Source: Lichenostomus cassidix (taxonomy: Eukaryota > Chordata > Aves > Passeriformes > Meliphagidae). Taken from it: a stretch of 64,000 nucleotides of DNA. Positions 26,035 to 36,529 of this stretch are shown here, piece after piece. Every line of letters begins with the position of its first letter. Position 1 is the first letter of the stretch. Both the position numbers and the translations under genes were made by a program. A model generated the notes under the pieces. The model was given only the letters and a program-made list of their open reading frames with translations. It made no database searches and had not been told where the DNA came from. Location: positions 10,135,122-10,199,121 of the forward strand of contig CM039180.1 of assembly GCA_008360975.2 (NCBI GenBank), in the 5' to 3' direction.

Positions 26035-26440
26035 TGTAGTGGATTGCCAGGCACCCACCACAGCCTCTCTAACACTGCCCTCCCCAAGTGGACAAGGGAG
26101 AGAAAATATAACAAAAGGTTCATGGGTTGAGATAAGGACAGAGAGAGATCACTCATCAAATACCATCACAGGTAAAACACACTCAAGTTGGGGGTTATTA
26201 ATTGAATTTATTACTAACAAAATCAGAGCGGGATAATGAGAGGTAAAATAAATCTTAAAAGCACCTTCCCCCCCATCTCTCCCTCCTTTCCAAGCTCTAC
26301 CTCCTCCCCACCAGTAGCACAGGGAGACAGGGAATGGGGGTTGCAGTCAGTTCATCATAAGTTGTTTCTGCTGCTGCTCAGGGAGGGCACTCTATCCCCT
26401 GTTCCAACATGAGGTTCCTCCCACTGGAGACAACATGTCC
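26035..26440 (-). mobile_element. Avian ERVL-type LTR, partial, antisense
   Basis: Read on the minus strand, this matches the 3' half of a common avian ERVL-class LTR that I recognise by its order of motifs. A CTGGAGCAG-like stretch comes first, then a purine-rich block (complement of the C-rich run near 26270-26310), then AATAAA (26212-26207). An 'agtgatctctctctgtcctt' block follows, and the end reads CACCTGGCA-type sequence to a terminal ...CCACTACA at 26035. A short segment just inside the end seems deleted. The far (5') end is unclear beyond about 26440, and I found no target duplication. CpG sites are mostly gone, so the copy is fairly old. It has no coding capacity. Confidence 0.65.
26207..26212 (-). 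promoter_or_regulatory. Poly(A) signal of the ERVL-type LTR
   Basis: AATAAA on the minus strand, in the expected place upstream of the LTR 3' end. Confidence 0.55.
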
Positions 26441-27834
26441 CAATACCAAAATTTTGCCTTCTATACACTGTATCAATATATATGGGGATGTATACAGATA
26501 CACACCAATGAGCCAAAAAAACCCCACACTGTATTATATTCTATTGGTTTCATTTTTTGTTTCCAATAAACTGAATTTGACACACACTGGAAAGAAAAAT
26601 TCCAACAGCTCTTGCCCTATATCTTCAGCAAAATCTTGTTTGCAAAAGAAATTTAACTGTTACTTTGCTTCAGATCCTTTTATAGTTTTGGCCTACAGAA
26701 GTTTTCTTACACCTAAAATGGCCAGGGGTGAATAGGTCAATCCTTCAAACTCAATGGGCACATTCAACATCTAAAGAGAAAAAGTCTATTAAAAATTCTT
26801 GAAGAAATTGGAGTATTCGTGGAGGTGAGTTGTTAGACAAGAGGGAATTCTGTTACATGTTCTCAAGTTCTGCAAACATTACAGGACAATCTAATGGCTC
26901 CTCTTTTACGAGGAGGTTGCTGAGGTAACCTGCTCAAGATAGATTTGATGTTTGCTTTTGGTAGATGTCAAGCCATGAGGCCTGTAAAAAGAATTATGGT
27001 GTTTCAGCCATTTTAGTATCAACACAGTTGGTGTATCTATTACCTTGACTTCTTTGATGGAAGCTTGAGGGCTTCTGTTACGAACTTCCTCATATTTCAA
27101 ACACAGGGTGAGCACACATCTACTGTGGGTTTCCCCTGTCTGTGTATTTTCATTTGCTAGAGAAAGAGAACTCTGTTTTCAGGTTCACCTACTGAAGAAA
27201 CAAAATTTAACTAATGGAAAATGCTGCTAAATGGAATCCTGGAAGAACAAGGGTTTTCTGGGAAATGTGTAGATTTAATTATAATCTCTCTCAGACATTC
27301 TGATTAGAACTATGAAATTATCAAGTCTCCCATTTTTGTGTAATATACCATTTCTAACATGATCTGACAAATGCTTTGAAGTGCCTAGGTGCAGAGGCAC
27401 TTGGTTTCAAGAAAGGGCTTTGCTAAAGGATTCAAAACTAGTCAAATAAAATTGCATTTTCACTTTAAGATAACTTATGCTAGAAGAAATGCTTGTCTCC
27501 TAATACAAATTTAGAAAGATAGTTGTACAACTCAATTATATTTAACTATTTCTTTCATGAGGGAAGATTCAAGGATAAAGAGCTTGCTTGAGAGAAAATC
27601 CCTTGAGCCATTCAGATTCCTCCAGCTGATATTCATTCACCTACATATAAAGAGAGAATTTGGCATGATAATATGAAAAGTGTGAACTGTATGGAAAATT
27701 ACAATCTTTAAAAAGCCAATCCCCCAGATGTCATCAGATTTTAAGTCAAGTAAGCAGGGAGAATCCAAAGTCCTCAACAGGACCTAACAGTAGGATTGGC
27801 ATACAAAGTAACTGTAAAGTAGGAGTGTAGTTTG
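26441..27834. other. Spacer between the two LTRs, no gene seen
   Basis: AT-rich sequence with only short open frames (108 codons at 26409-26735, which starts in the ERVL LTR). The leftmost part may still be diverged LTR, but I could not match it. Nothing else was recognised. Confidence 0.45.
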
Positions 27835-27840
27835 GAAGCT
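27835..27840 (+). repeat. Target-site duplication, left copy (GAAGCT)
   Basis: GAAGCT lies immediately before the LTR boundary and is repeated exactly at 28469-28474. A 6-bp duplication is typical of alpha/beta-like (class II) retroviral integrases. Confidence 0.85.
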
Positions 27841-27926
27841 TGTTGTGGTAGCAAACACAGGCGGGGAGGCCGGGGGGGCGAGGCGGCAAAAGGACACACA
27901 GCAAGCAGTCTGCGGTTCTCCAGAGG

Positions 27927-27932
27927 TTTATT
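27927..27932 (-). promoter_or_regulatory. Poly(A) signal of the solo LTR
   Basis: AATAAA on the minus strand, about 90 bases before the LTR 3' end at 27841. This fits an R/U5 boundary near 27910-27915. Confidence 0.75.
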
Positions 27933-28041
27933 GTAAGGCGCAGCGAGGAAGGTCCGGGGAAGGAGAGGCAGGGCGGAGAAGCAGGGGTGGGCGCGGGGCC
28001 TGGAGCTCCGGAGGCTGCAAGCTGTCGGCGGCAGTTGGTGT

Positions 28042-28095
28042 CGGGCAGCAAGATGGCCCCGGGCAGCAAGATGGCTCCAGGGACAAAATGGCCCT
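28042..28095 (-). promoter_or_regulatory. 18-bp tandem array with three YY1-type sites
   Basis: Three consecutive 18-bp units (28042-28059, 28060-28077, 28078-28095) each contain CAARATGGC on the plus strand (28049-28057, 28067-28075, 28084-28092), that is GCCATYTTG on the sense minus strand. This matches the known YY1 core GCCATnTTG. The first two units differ at one position and the third is more diverged. The array lies at and just downstream of the inferred transcription start. Binding by YY1 is inference from motif identity. Confidence 0.65.
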
Positions 28096-28116
28096 TGAGC
28101 ACTCAGTGGCATAGGG

Positions 28117-28122
28117 TTTTAA
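28117..28122 (-). promoter_or_regulatory. TATA-like box of the solo LTR
   Basis: TTAAAA on the minus strand. Transcription would be expected to begin about 25-30 bases downstream, near 28090, which places the YY1-type array in the first transcribed bases. This is the best AT-rich core element in U3, but it is not a perfect TATAAA. Confidence 0.45.
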
Positions 28123-28197
28123 GGGGGAGGAGAGAGGGAGTGGTTTGGCACACAGACCAACCGGGAAAGCCGTAGGAAAGAGGGACAGGGGTATCAA

Positions 28198-28202
28198 CCA
28201 AT
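28198..28202 (+). promoter_or_regulatory. CCAAT box (LTR U3)
   Basis: CCAAT followed by CAT. Further copies at 28240-28244 and 28327-28331 share the pattern CCAATSAT. NF-Y sites work in either orientation. They lie about 110-240 bases upstream of the inferred start. Confidence 0.5.
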
Positions 28203-28291
28203 CATTACATAGAAGGGGAGGATACATAATTCAAACCAACCAATGATGTACAACTTAGGAGGGGAACAAAGAGGAACAGTCTAGAAACCAC

Positions 28292-28301
28292 CCATATATG
28301 G
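28292..28301. promoter_or_regulatory. Perfect CArG box (SRF site) in LTR U3
   Basis: CCATATATGG fits the SRF consensus CC(A/T)6GG exactly and is itself palindromic. It lies five bases from a GC box (28306-28314) and about 200 bases upstream of the inferred LTR start. Function is inferred from motif identity. Confidence 0.6.
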
Positions 28302-28305
28302 AGAA

Positions 28306-28314
28306 GGGGCGGGG
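28306..28314 (+). promoter_or_regulatory. GC box (SP1/KLF type) in LTR U3
   Basis: GGGGCGGGG, an exact GC-box core, next to the CArG box. Confidence 0.6.
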
Positions 28315-28468
28315 GAGGAGCCTGGGCCAATGATCTTCTTAGCTGGTGCATACATTGCCGCAGAGGCTCATGGGCTGATCTTCCTGTCACCATGAGTGAG
28401 ACAGCACAGGCTGTCCCTGCCCCCATGGCCGGCCCTCTGGCTGGCAACTTGGAGGTAAAACTTCCACA

Positions 28469-28474
28469 GAAGCT
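28469..28474 (+). repeat. Target-site duplication, right copy (GAAGCT)
   Basis: An exact copy of 27835-27840, abutting the LTR end at 28468. Confidence 0.85.
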
Positions 28475-31400
28475 CACATTATAATCCATGCTTTAAAAAA
28501 AGTTGATTTTTGCTCTGTTAAAATATATTTTTTTCCCTCTTGCTAATAAGAAAAAATGAGTTTAACATTTATATTATTTAAATCCTCAAGTTTATTAAAC
28601 ATGCTTAAAATTCTCTTTCTAGATCAAACCTCATTTTTAATGGTATTGTAGGAAGCTTACTATATGGAAGAGATATTAAATTTATATTTGTTTCATTTTG
28701 TTTGATTTTCAAAGTAATGCTGCACAAAACTAATTTACTCAATAGAAACAACTGTAAACTCACAGGATGCACTGTAGGAGGTCAATACTACAGGGAAGTT
28801 GTTTTGTTCTTGCCATAAATCATCTGATCAACCTCCATATGACCAAAACACAACTTTTATTTACCTGCTTTCTCATTGCCTACTACATAACGTCTTTAAT
28901 TACAGCTTTTCAGTTCAGTGTAAAAAAGGTATGAAAACTCCTTTTACAGGTTGGGTATATGATATTGTAATGTCCTGCTCTGTGTCCTAGAAAAACAAAA
29001 TCCTCCCTGGCTAATATCCTTATGCTAGTTCTGTTTGAATCTTTCTGCTCTTTCCCTTTCCCCTCATGCATCCAACGTATACAGCAAGGAGCAATCAATC
29101 TTTGCCACTTAGCAGGATGACCTGAGGCCTTTTCGTTCTCTAATCATTGTCTCTAGTCCAGTAAATCTGTTTAAACCATCATTTACTTTATCAAATAATT
29201 AGACTAAAATTTTTGAAATAGAAAATTGTGATGTCGTGTTCTGCAGTCCTCTTGTTCATGTCAAGAATGAAAATAAGAATTGAGTTTTAAGTGAAGAGCA
29301 ATAAGAGTCATCGATCTTTCTTTTTAGAGTTACCTCACATTGAGTCTGTGAAATTTTGTATTTTGAAATGTCTTTAAGGGATTAAACACAAACCAGAAGA
29401 AATTAATATTTCGATGCAGTGAGAGTACAATTCTTTGCATGCTTTTCAGCAGCTAGTTCTTTTGACTTCATAATATAAAACTAGAAAAAATAGTGAAGGC
29501 AAAGAAATGAAGCCAGGGACTGCTATTATTGTGGAGTGAATTCTGTCACTTTTGGTCATACAAAGTGAGATTTTTCATAACTAACTAAATTAAAATGGAA
29601 CATTTTTTTCTACCCAGCTGTCCCTTCACATAAGGAAAGACTGATGACTCTTCACTGCTTGCATCAGTCACTGGTCCAATCCTTGAGACATGAGTGGGAT
29701 CACACAATGGAGGGAGACTTTGCCTCTGTGACTAACACTTATAATCTGGCCCAGTTCCATTCTGACTAAGCAAATGCAGTCCCTGTGTGTCAATGAGGCC
29801 TGAGATGCCCTGGGATCAGTGCTCAGGAAGCATATGCAGGAAACATGCAAACAGCTAATCCTGAGTCATTCTCAGTGAATTGCTCAAAAAGAGCTCAGCG
29901 GCTCAAGTACTTCACTCTTTCTGTTCAACTGCTCATGGCTGTCCTTGGATTAATTCCCTTCTCCTTTGATCATGTTATTACTGCTCTTTACTTGCTGGTG
30001 TTGCTACAGGTCTCTCTTCTGCCCTTTTCCCTTGGCATAAAGCAGTACTTTGAGTGTAGAACAAAAGGACATTGTCACTTTCATTTTTGGGCTTTGTTGG
30101 TTTGAGTGGAACCTCACAGCTCCAGCACAGAAATGGACCTTCTATTCTAGCCACTGCCAGATGCATCTGAGAGCACCAGGCATGTGAATTGCAAATAGGA
30201 AAAGTCAGAAAAGAAGTCAGAAAGCCAGTCTGATCCTATAGCAATGGTAGGAGTATGTTAATGAAAATAAAATAAAACCTATTGATCCTAATTTAGTCAG
30301 CACAGACATGCAAAATGTATGCTTTATTCTCATTTAAATCTTCAAAGTAAAGCTTAAATAAGATTTCAATATCCTTCTTCCTGGTAGGGGTTCTCTCAAT
30401 AGATAAAAAGTTTCTGCTGCATGAGACAAAGTACTGTAAACTGAATAACACCTCTCAATATCCTGCATCTAAGCCTAGCTAAACAAACTGCATTCCTGTT
30501 ATATATGTTATTGATGGAAAATAGAGGTTGCTTTTCTCTCAGTCTCCTGTAACAGATGCAGTCATTTAAAGTGCAGCTTGTTAAAGGAAATATTTCCTAG
30601 TTGTTTTGTTTATAGAAGTTTCTCAGCCATTACAAATAATAAATAAAAAGTCAAATAGGCTGAAAATTGATCTACACTTACAGGTTGTGAGTGCTGCTTT
30701 TATGTCTTTTTTTTTACTCACTTTGAAGACTGCCATTAGGGCAAACACAGCTGTCAGAGCTGGAAATGCTACATTTTGCAATTATATTTCCATATATGCA
30801 GATAATAAAGCTGTTTTGTAAAGAACACTTAAAAAAATTCAGTCTTATACTGTGTCTTGTCTTGAGTTCATGAGAAGTAGATTGAGTTATAACAGGTATG
30901 GACAAGTAAACTGAGTCCCAAATGGCATGCCTGGTTTGCAGTGGTAAAGGGATTTTGGGGAATTACAAAATATTTTCCAGACCTAGTGTTGGTGGTATTT
31001 ATATTGTTTCCTTAACAGGTCATATTTGGAGTATCAGTCTTAGGGTCAGTGCTTTTGTGGTCATTGCTAATAATTCAAATGTAATTTTTCCTTTTTTATT
31101 TTCTCCAAGTGTTCCATTCCACATAAATTCTTGTGATATTTGGATTGGTTTAGATTATTTCTTCACCTAACCCACTCATTTGTTTGCAGAAATATTCAGG
31201 ATAATTAGAAGAAAACCAGACCTATAGAAAATTGGTTGAACAACCTGTGCAGTGCCATTAAAACAGATAGCAGTATATCCTTCATCTTCATAATTTGTTT
31301 GCATTTACAAGGGAAAAGGTTAAATATTTTTCCCCTATGAATAGATAAGTAGTCTGCAAGCAATTAACAACCCTTCTGGCTAACTGGCTCAGATAACTAA

Positions 31401-33751
31401 GGTCCACTGAAGCTGTTGCCAACAGTTCCATGCACAGTCAAGTTTTGTTGATCGGAGGAGATGAATCATTAATAAACTAAGGAATCCAGCAAAAAGCCAA
31501 AAGTACAACCAGCTGGTAACTGATTCCTGGCTGATTTACAGTGTCTACTGAGCCTGTGGGCTTGTTTTGCAGGTATAATTTACTCACAGTGTAATCCACT
31601 GCAAGAATGAGGAGTATCACCAATACCTTGGTATCTCTGACCCACAGAGTATGATTAAGGTGTGCATAATGTACAGCAGGTTATGGTGGATAATCACACT
31701 ACTTTATATGAATCAAAATTGTGGTTAACCTTTCAAAAGTCCAGCTTTATACAAAAGCACAGGTAATACATGCTGCTTACTACCTTAATATATTATATTA
31801 TGATGTCTGCAATCTGTAACATATGTCCTCAAAGATCTGAAGTTTCCTGACTTTTCGGGGGTATCACATTATATTTCCTCCATGCACACTACAGCTGCTG
31901 CTAGAGCAACACTTCATAACATGTCCTGGAGACTTGGCCAGAGAGTCTAATTCTGCTTAGAGTTGAAATAAACAAGGTTTCCTTTCTTTGAACAGAATGA
32001 TCTTTTCTAAGTGCTTTCCTGCCAGATTCTGAGTCTTGGTCCCAGCCCAGTGTGATGGAGATCAAGGGAGGAAGCTTTCCCCTCAGTCAGTAGAGATTCC
32101 TGCTGTTTTGTAAACTCACCAAAGAAAGGTAGAGTTGGTACAAAATCAAAGTCTGTAACAATCATGTCTGTGACAAATACTGAATTTTCTGCTGCTTTCT
32201 CTGTACTCTGGTCTGTGACAGCAGGACAGAGGTTTGTCCTTAAGAGATGCCACTGAACTACTATAATAGATACTTGTCCCTTCTATTTTAACTTTTCTGG
32301 TTAGACTCTTATCTTGGTCAAAGGCTATTCAGAATGAGTATATTACATGGAATTTTCTCCAAAAATACCAAAATATTAATGCTGTATTCACTTTTGATCA
32401 TCAGTATTGCATAAATGTAACCTATTTTTTAGAGTGAACTTGCCTTTGCCCTTCTCTCTCTTGTATGGTAAATCTGCCTGATGGAAATCCACCAAGAAAT
32501 GAGTAAACAACAGTCGTTAGTTAAGGTCACTGCATGACTTATGGAAGGAACTGAAGAGGGAAAGGGATGTCTAGCCTATTTACTGTGTGATTTAGTCACT
32601 TACACATTGGAGCAACTTCCATTATTGTTACTAAAAATTTATTATATGATAAAATAGAGTGGAAAGTGAAATATGTCCTGGCTTTACTGTGATAGAACTG
32701 TGATTCCCCAGATAATACCATTTCATCATCATGCTAAGCTATTCCATTCTGTTCCAGTTTCTGGAACTAGATTTTATTTCCATTCAAGGTAAGTCCTAAA
32801 AGAAAGTAAGATAATGTCCACAGCCACGATCCAAGAACAATAGCCACTGTTCAAAAATAATTTTAGTCTCAGTAAAAGACATTTGTTTGAATATGAATAG
32901 TTTTTAGTTTGAAAAATAATCCTGAATCTGGAATTAAAAAGAATCCTGGATAATGAACAAGGCTATGGCTATTTAAGGAATATATTTTTCACATTTACCC
33001 AACTCTTGAGTCCAAATAATGTCAGTGATATAAAAACCACTAACAATCATCATTTTATTATCCCAGTCTGCCCCATTTTCCTTTCATAGTGTGGTACAAG
33101 TTCTGATAGTTTAAAGTCAAAGCAAACTCTTGCTCCTTATGAAAATGTAGCAGGTTAAACATCAAGAGGCATTTTAGCAGTTAGGAGACCATGCTCTTCC
33201 CTGCCTTATGCAGTGCTTTTTAACACAGCAGGCCTATAAGGAATCCAATATGTAAAGGAACAGAGAATAGTCATTCCTGGGGATATTGCTCATGCTAGGG
33301 ATGTGTAATTGGGCAAAGTGCTGCCCACTCAACACATTATCATTTACAGTTGAAAGATATCAGGCATTTGGATCAGCTTTGGATTGGTTCAGATTATTTC
33401 TTTGCCTAACCTTTCTCCTTGGAAAGACCCAAACGGCCAATAATGTATTGATTCAATCAGAAAGATTTTATACTGTATTTACAGTGTATTTTAGCAAAAC
33501 TTTGTATTTTGTGGTGGTTCTTTTTCTAAAGCAATTTCATTACAAAAGAAGGTCATCACTGGAGAATGGATAAGAATTATTTTTTTAAAGAGTTTCCATT
33601 ACTTGCTTTTATTTTGGCAATCAGTGCATTTCAAAGTGTATCTCAACAGCCAAAAACTACAGCTGAGTATTTGTCAGAACAAATTCTTCTCATGCAAGAG
33701 GACAGCAAGCCCATGTGATATCAATCAAATTCCTGTTTCTCTCAAAGCCCA

Positions 33752-33770
33752 AATAAACAAACAAACAAAC
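33752..33770 (+). repeat. (AAAC)n microsatellite
   Basis: Four to five AAAC units in a row. Short and unremarkable. Confidence 0.8.
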
Positions 33771-34120
33771 AGAACAGTCTTTGATTGTTCACCTAGTTAT
33801 GAAATAGTCTGCAACAGAATATTTTAAAATTATCTAGATTCAAAATCAATGGCTTTAACGGTCTGATAATGAGTCTATAAACTGTAAATAATGAATAACC
33901 ATATATGCCAGGTATAAGAAATGGAGTGTAATGGAGTGACAATTAACTTCTGCACAAGCAAAGAATGCAGTTATTGGGAGAAACCCTTCCGTAATTCAAT
34001 ATTATGCTCTTGATCTACCTAGCCTCAGACAGTGATTAAAAATACAAGTATTGTGCATGATCAGCCCGATCAGGGAACAATCTCCTGTTGAAAGAAATGT
34101 TTCTGTCCCCACCCCTGGGT

Positions 34121-34140
34121 CATCAGAGCACATCAGAGCA
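34121..34140 (+). repeat. 10-bp tandem duplication
   Basis: CATCAGAGCA occurs twice with no spacer. Confidence 0.85.
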
Positions 34141-36186
34141 TTGAGTTGTGTTGAATCATTTTGATACAACATCACCACACAACTGTAAAGTTCTCTAGCA
34201 AGTTCTAAGAACTCCAAGGCTCTGTTAACATTATTAAAGTGCCATGCCACTAAATTTGTCTTACCAATATAGGCTTGGAACAGATTTCACTGTTTAGAGA
34301 GCCTGACATATAACAAGAGAAAGTGAGAAAGAAATGCCATGTTGCCAAGGATGCCAAGAGAACAAAGAAGGATGTAAAGTGAGAGTAGAAAGTAAGGTAC
34401 AAAGTTAAGTTTATAGTATGGTTGCCTGCCTACTGCATGCTGTTATTTTTATTCTTAAGTACTTTGACAGTACATAAACATTTATATGTGCTTTGACTTA
34501 CTTCAGCAAGGAAAACTGTGAACTAAATTGTCACAACTGCAAGCCTGGCATTGTGCTTCCTGCCATGACACAAAAAACTGTGGGGAGAGATTTTGTAAGG
34601 TCATTGAAACACCAGAAACAACCCTAAGCCATGAAAAGGGGGAACCTCATGTTCTTGTACTGATAATCCAAAATATTTTGTTAACTTCCTTTTCTTATTT
34701 ATAAGGAACACCTGTGATTTACTAGTGCAATAACAAGTCCTGAAGAAGCTGAATGTCTCATATAACTATTCAATCTGGTGTGAGACTGTGAGAAAGAGTT
34801 AACTGATTGAGAAGCAACCAAAAAATAGTTCCCACAAATTTTCCCTCAGAGCCAACATAGATTCAAATGCAAATCAACCTGACCACAGACAGTTCCCATT
34901 TACCAGTGTAATCACAGTGCTTATTTTTTTAACCTATCCTAGAGATGGAAAGAATTCTTTCTTTCCAAGGGAGCTCAGCGGAATTTAACTTCAGGTCAGA
35001 AAATCAGCTGAAATACCTATAATGACACAGAGATACCTACTTTTAAACATTCTCTTTATTTTTACAAAGTATTAAATGCATGGAAATGGTTAACTTGGAG
35101 GCCCATGCATGACTGTTTTATGCCTTTTTTCTAGGACTCCTTTATGTCACTGATTTCATACATTAATGGATAGTCTACTGCAGCTTTACACATGAGTCAA
35201 AAGGAGTAGAAGAAAAAATTCTGAGACTCAAACAATAGTCTCAAAATTTGAATTTTGGAAAGATGTTATATTTGGTTAATCTTTTCCTATTTCATAGAGA
35301 TTCAGGGAAAAAAAAAGAAAAAGAGGTGTTTGGACTGTACATTTAAGGAACATAAATAGGCACAGTAATTTATTTCCCTATTAGGATGTGATTTCAGCTG
35401 GGGTGGTTATCTTTGCAAATTTTCATTTCTTTTGGGCTTAATGTCTCTTTTCTCTAGCAATGATTCTTCACCCACACCCTTCCCTTTTGCACTGATCTGT
35501 CCATCACACAGTTTGTCCAATCAAGTTGCAATCCAAGTACTCATTTTGGTGATATTCTGGCAACAAATGGCTCTGGATTTAATTTCTAAAAAATCCCATT
35601 TTTTAACTTGATTTTTCAGGAAGATTAGATTAGCAAAATACCCATTAAAATGAGGGGTATTTATATTCCCTGAACTGGAATGAATGCAGCCCAGATTTGT
35701 CCTTATAGCTATAATCAGAATGTAGTCCAAATTCCATTGCTATCTCTAGTGCATTTGGCAGACCAAAGACTGAATCAGAGACAGAAAACAGGATGCCATC
35801 AAATGCATAAATGTTTTTATTTTTTTCTGAATGTGTTCATTTAGCCACAGATACCTAATCAGCGCAGCATAACTGGCTAAATGCAATATTTACGTAACAG
35901 AAATGACACAAGTCACATTTTTTCTGGAGCATTTATGCAAGAAAATGGATGGCCCCTGTATGAGTAATTCCAAGCTGTTATTCCTGAAAGTACCATCCAT
36001 TGAACATATTTTCTTTGGACAAAACTACATTTTTTTTCCTGCTACCCAAGAAAAATATAGTGCATAAAATTAGTCTGAATAAAAAATTCTAGATGTTACA
36101 GATTTTCAGTTGTATCATATATCTTGTGATGAGTGTGTTAGTCTAATAGACCTAATAATTTAAGGTACTTTTTGTTTCACACTTAC

Positions 36187-36529
36187 CTGCAGGAAACAGC
36201 CATATCTTTCTTCTGAGAAACATTTCACAATTGAAAGATAAGTCCTTATCACACTTCTTATTTCCTCCAAACATGAATAAAATCTCCACAAATTTTCTTG
36301 TTCTTTAAAGCCAAACTTCCTTGAAAGACTTTGCAACACTAACAGAAAAACTGTAAATTGTAGTTCAGCATCTTCAGTAACTTTTCCTTTCTCCTTTCTT
36401 GACTTTTCCAGTGGCATGTCAAGCCTTGGTGACAACTGCCAGGATATTGATGGCAGCTTTGCAAAGGGCAAGGGAATGTTTTGTGCTATGAGTGGCACTG
36501 AAGCAGTACACTGATTTCCAGTAAGTCTC
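36187..36529 (-). CDS. Candidate internal coding exon, product not recognised
   Basis: On the minus strand an open frame runs from 36540 to a stop at 36160. Read 5' to 3', the sequence GGCTTAG (AG at 36531-36530), preceded by a branch-like TTAATAA and a short pyrimidine stretch, could be an acceptor. At 36187 the frame ends in CTGCAG followed by GTAAGTG, a consensus donor. The enclosed 343 nt give one leading base plus 114 open codons. The predicted peptide has a Pro/Ser-containing first third, a Lys/Glu-rich patch, then an amphipathic, probably helical second half (a Leu/Phe-rich run ending SLSRKFGFKEQENLWRF, and a Cys-containing end closing GCFLQ). I recognise no family. In-frame TAA codons just upstream of 36540 exclude extension. 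It could be an exon of an unrecognised gene, a decayed exon or a chance frame. No partner exon was found. Confidence 0.35.

Larger units (their letters stand above)
27841..28468 (-). mobile_element. Solo LTR of a class II-like endogenous retrovirus
   Basis: A 628-bp GC- and CpG-rich block sits in AT-rich DNA. It starts TGTTGTGG and ends CTTCCACA on the plus strand, giving the canonical TG...CA ends (TGT...ACA), and is flanked on both sides by GAAGCT. Transcriptional polarity is minus: AATAAA at 27932-27927, a TATA-like TTAAAA at 28122-28117, and CCAAT, GC-box and CArG motifs further upstream (28198-28331). Inferred layout on the minus strand is U3 from 28468 to about 28090, R to about 27915, and U5 to 27841. 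No internal viral sequence, primer-binding site or coding region flanks it, so it is the product of LTR-LTR recombination. The intact duplication and many retained CpGs suggest a recent insertion. Open frames across it are chance frames of GC-rich DNA. I cannot name the family. Confidence 0.88.
28475..36186. other. AT-rich non-coding stretch, no gene seen
   Basis: About 7.7 kb. Open frames reach only 95 codons and none is recognised. It contains a short (AAAC)n microsatellite (33752-33770), a 10-bp exact tandem duplication CATCAGAGCA (34121-34140), and a TTACGTAA octamer of PAR-bZIP type (35890-35897) in a patch that reads like conserved non-coding DNA. If the candidate exon at 36187-36529 is real, part of this stretch would be its downstream intron. 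Confidence 0.5.

Noticed and set aside
26409..26735. 108-codon plus-strand frame
   Set aside because: It starts inside the ERVL-type LTR on its antisense strand, and the remainder is AT-rich chance sequence.
27746..28227. Several overlapping frames of 60-118 codons on both strands
   Set aside because: All lie in the GC-rich solo LTR, where stop codons are scarce. LTRs of this type do not encode proteins.
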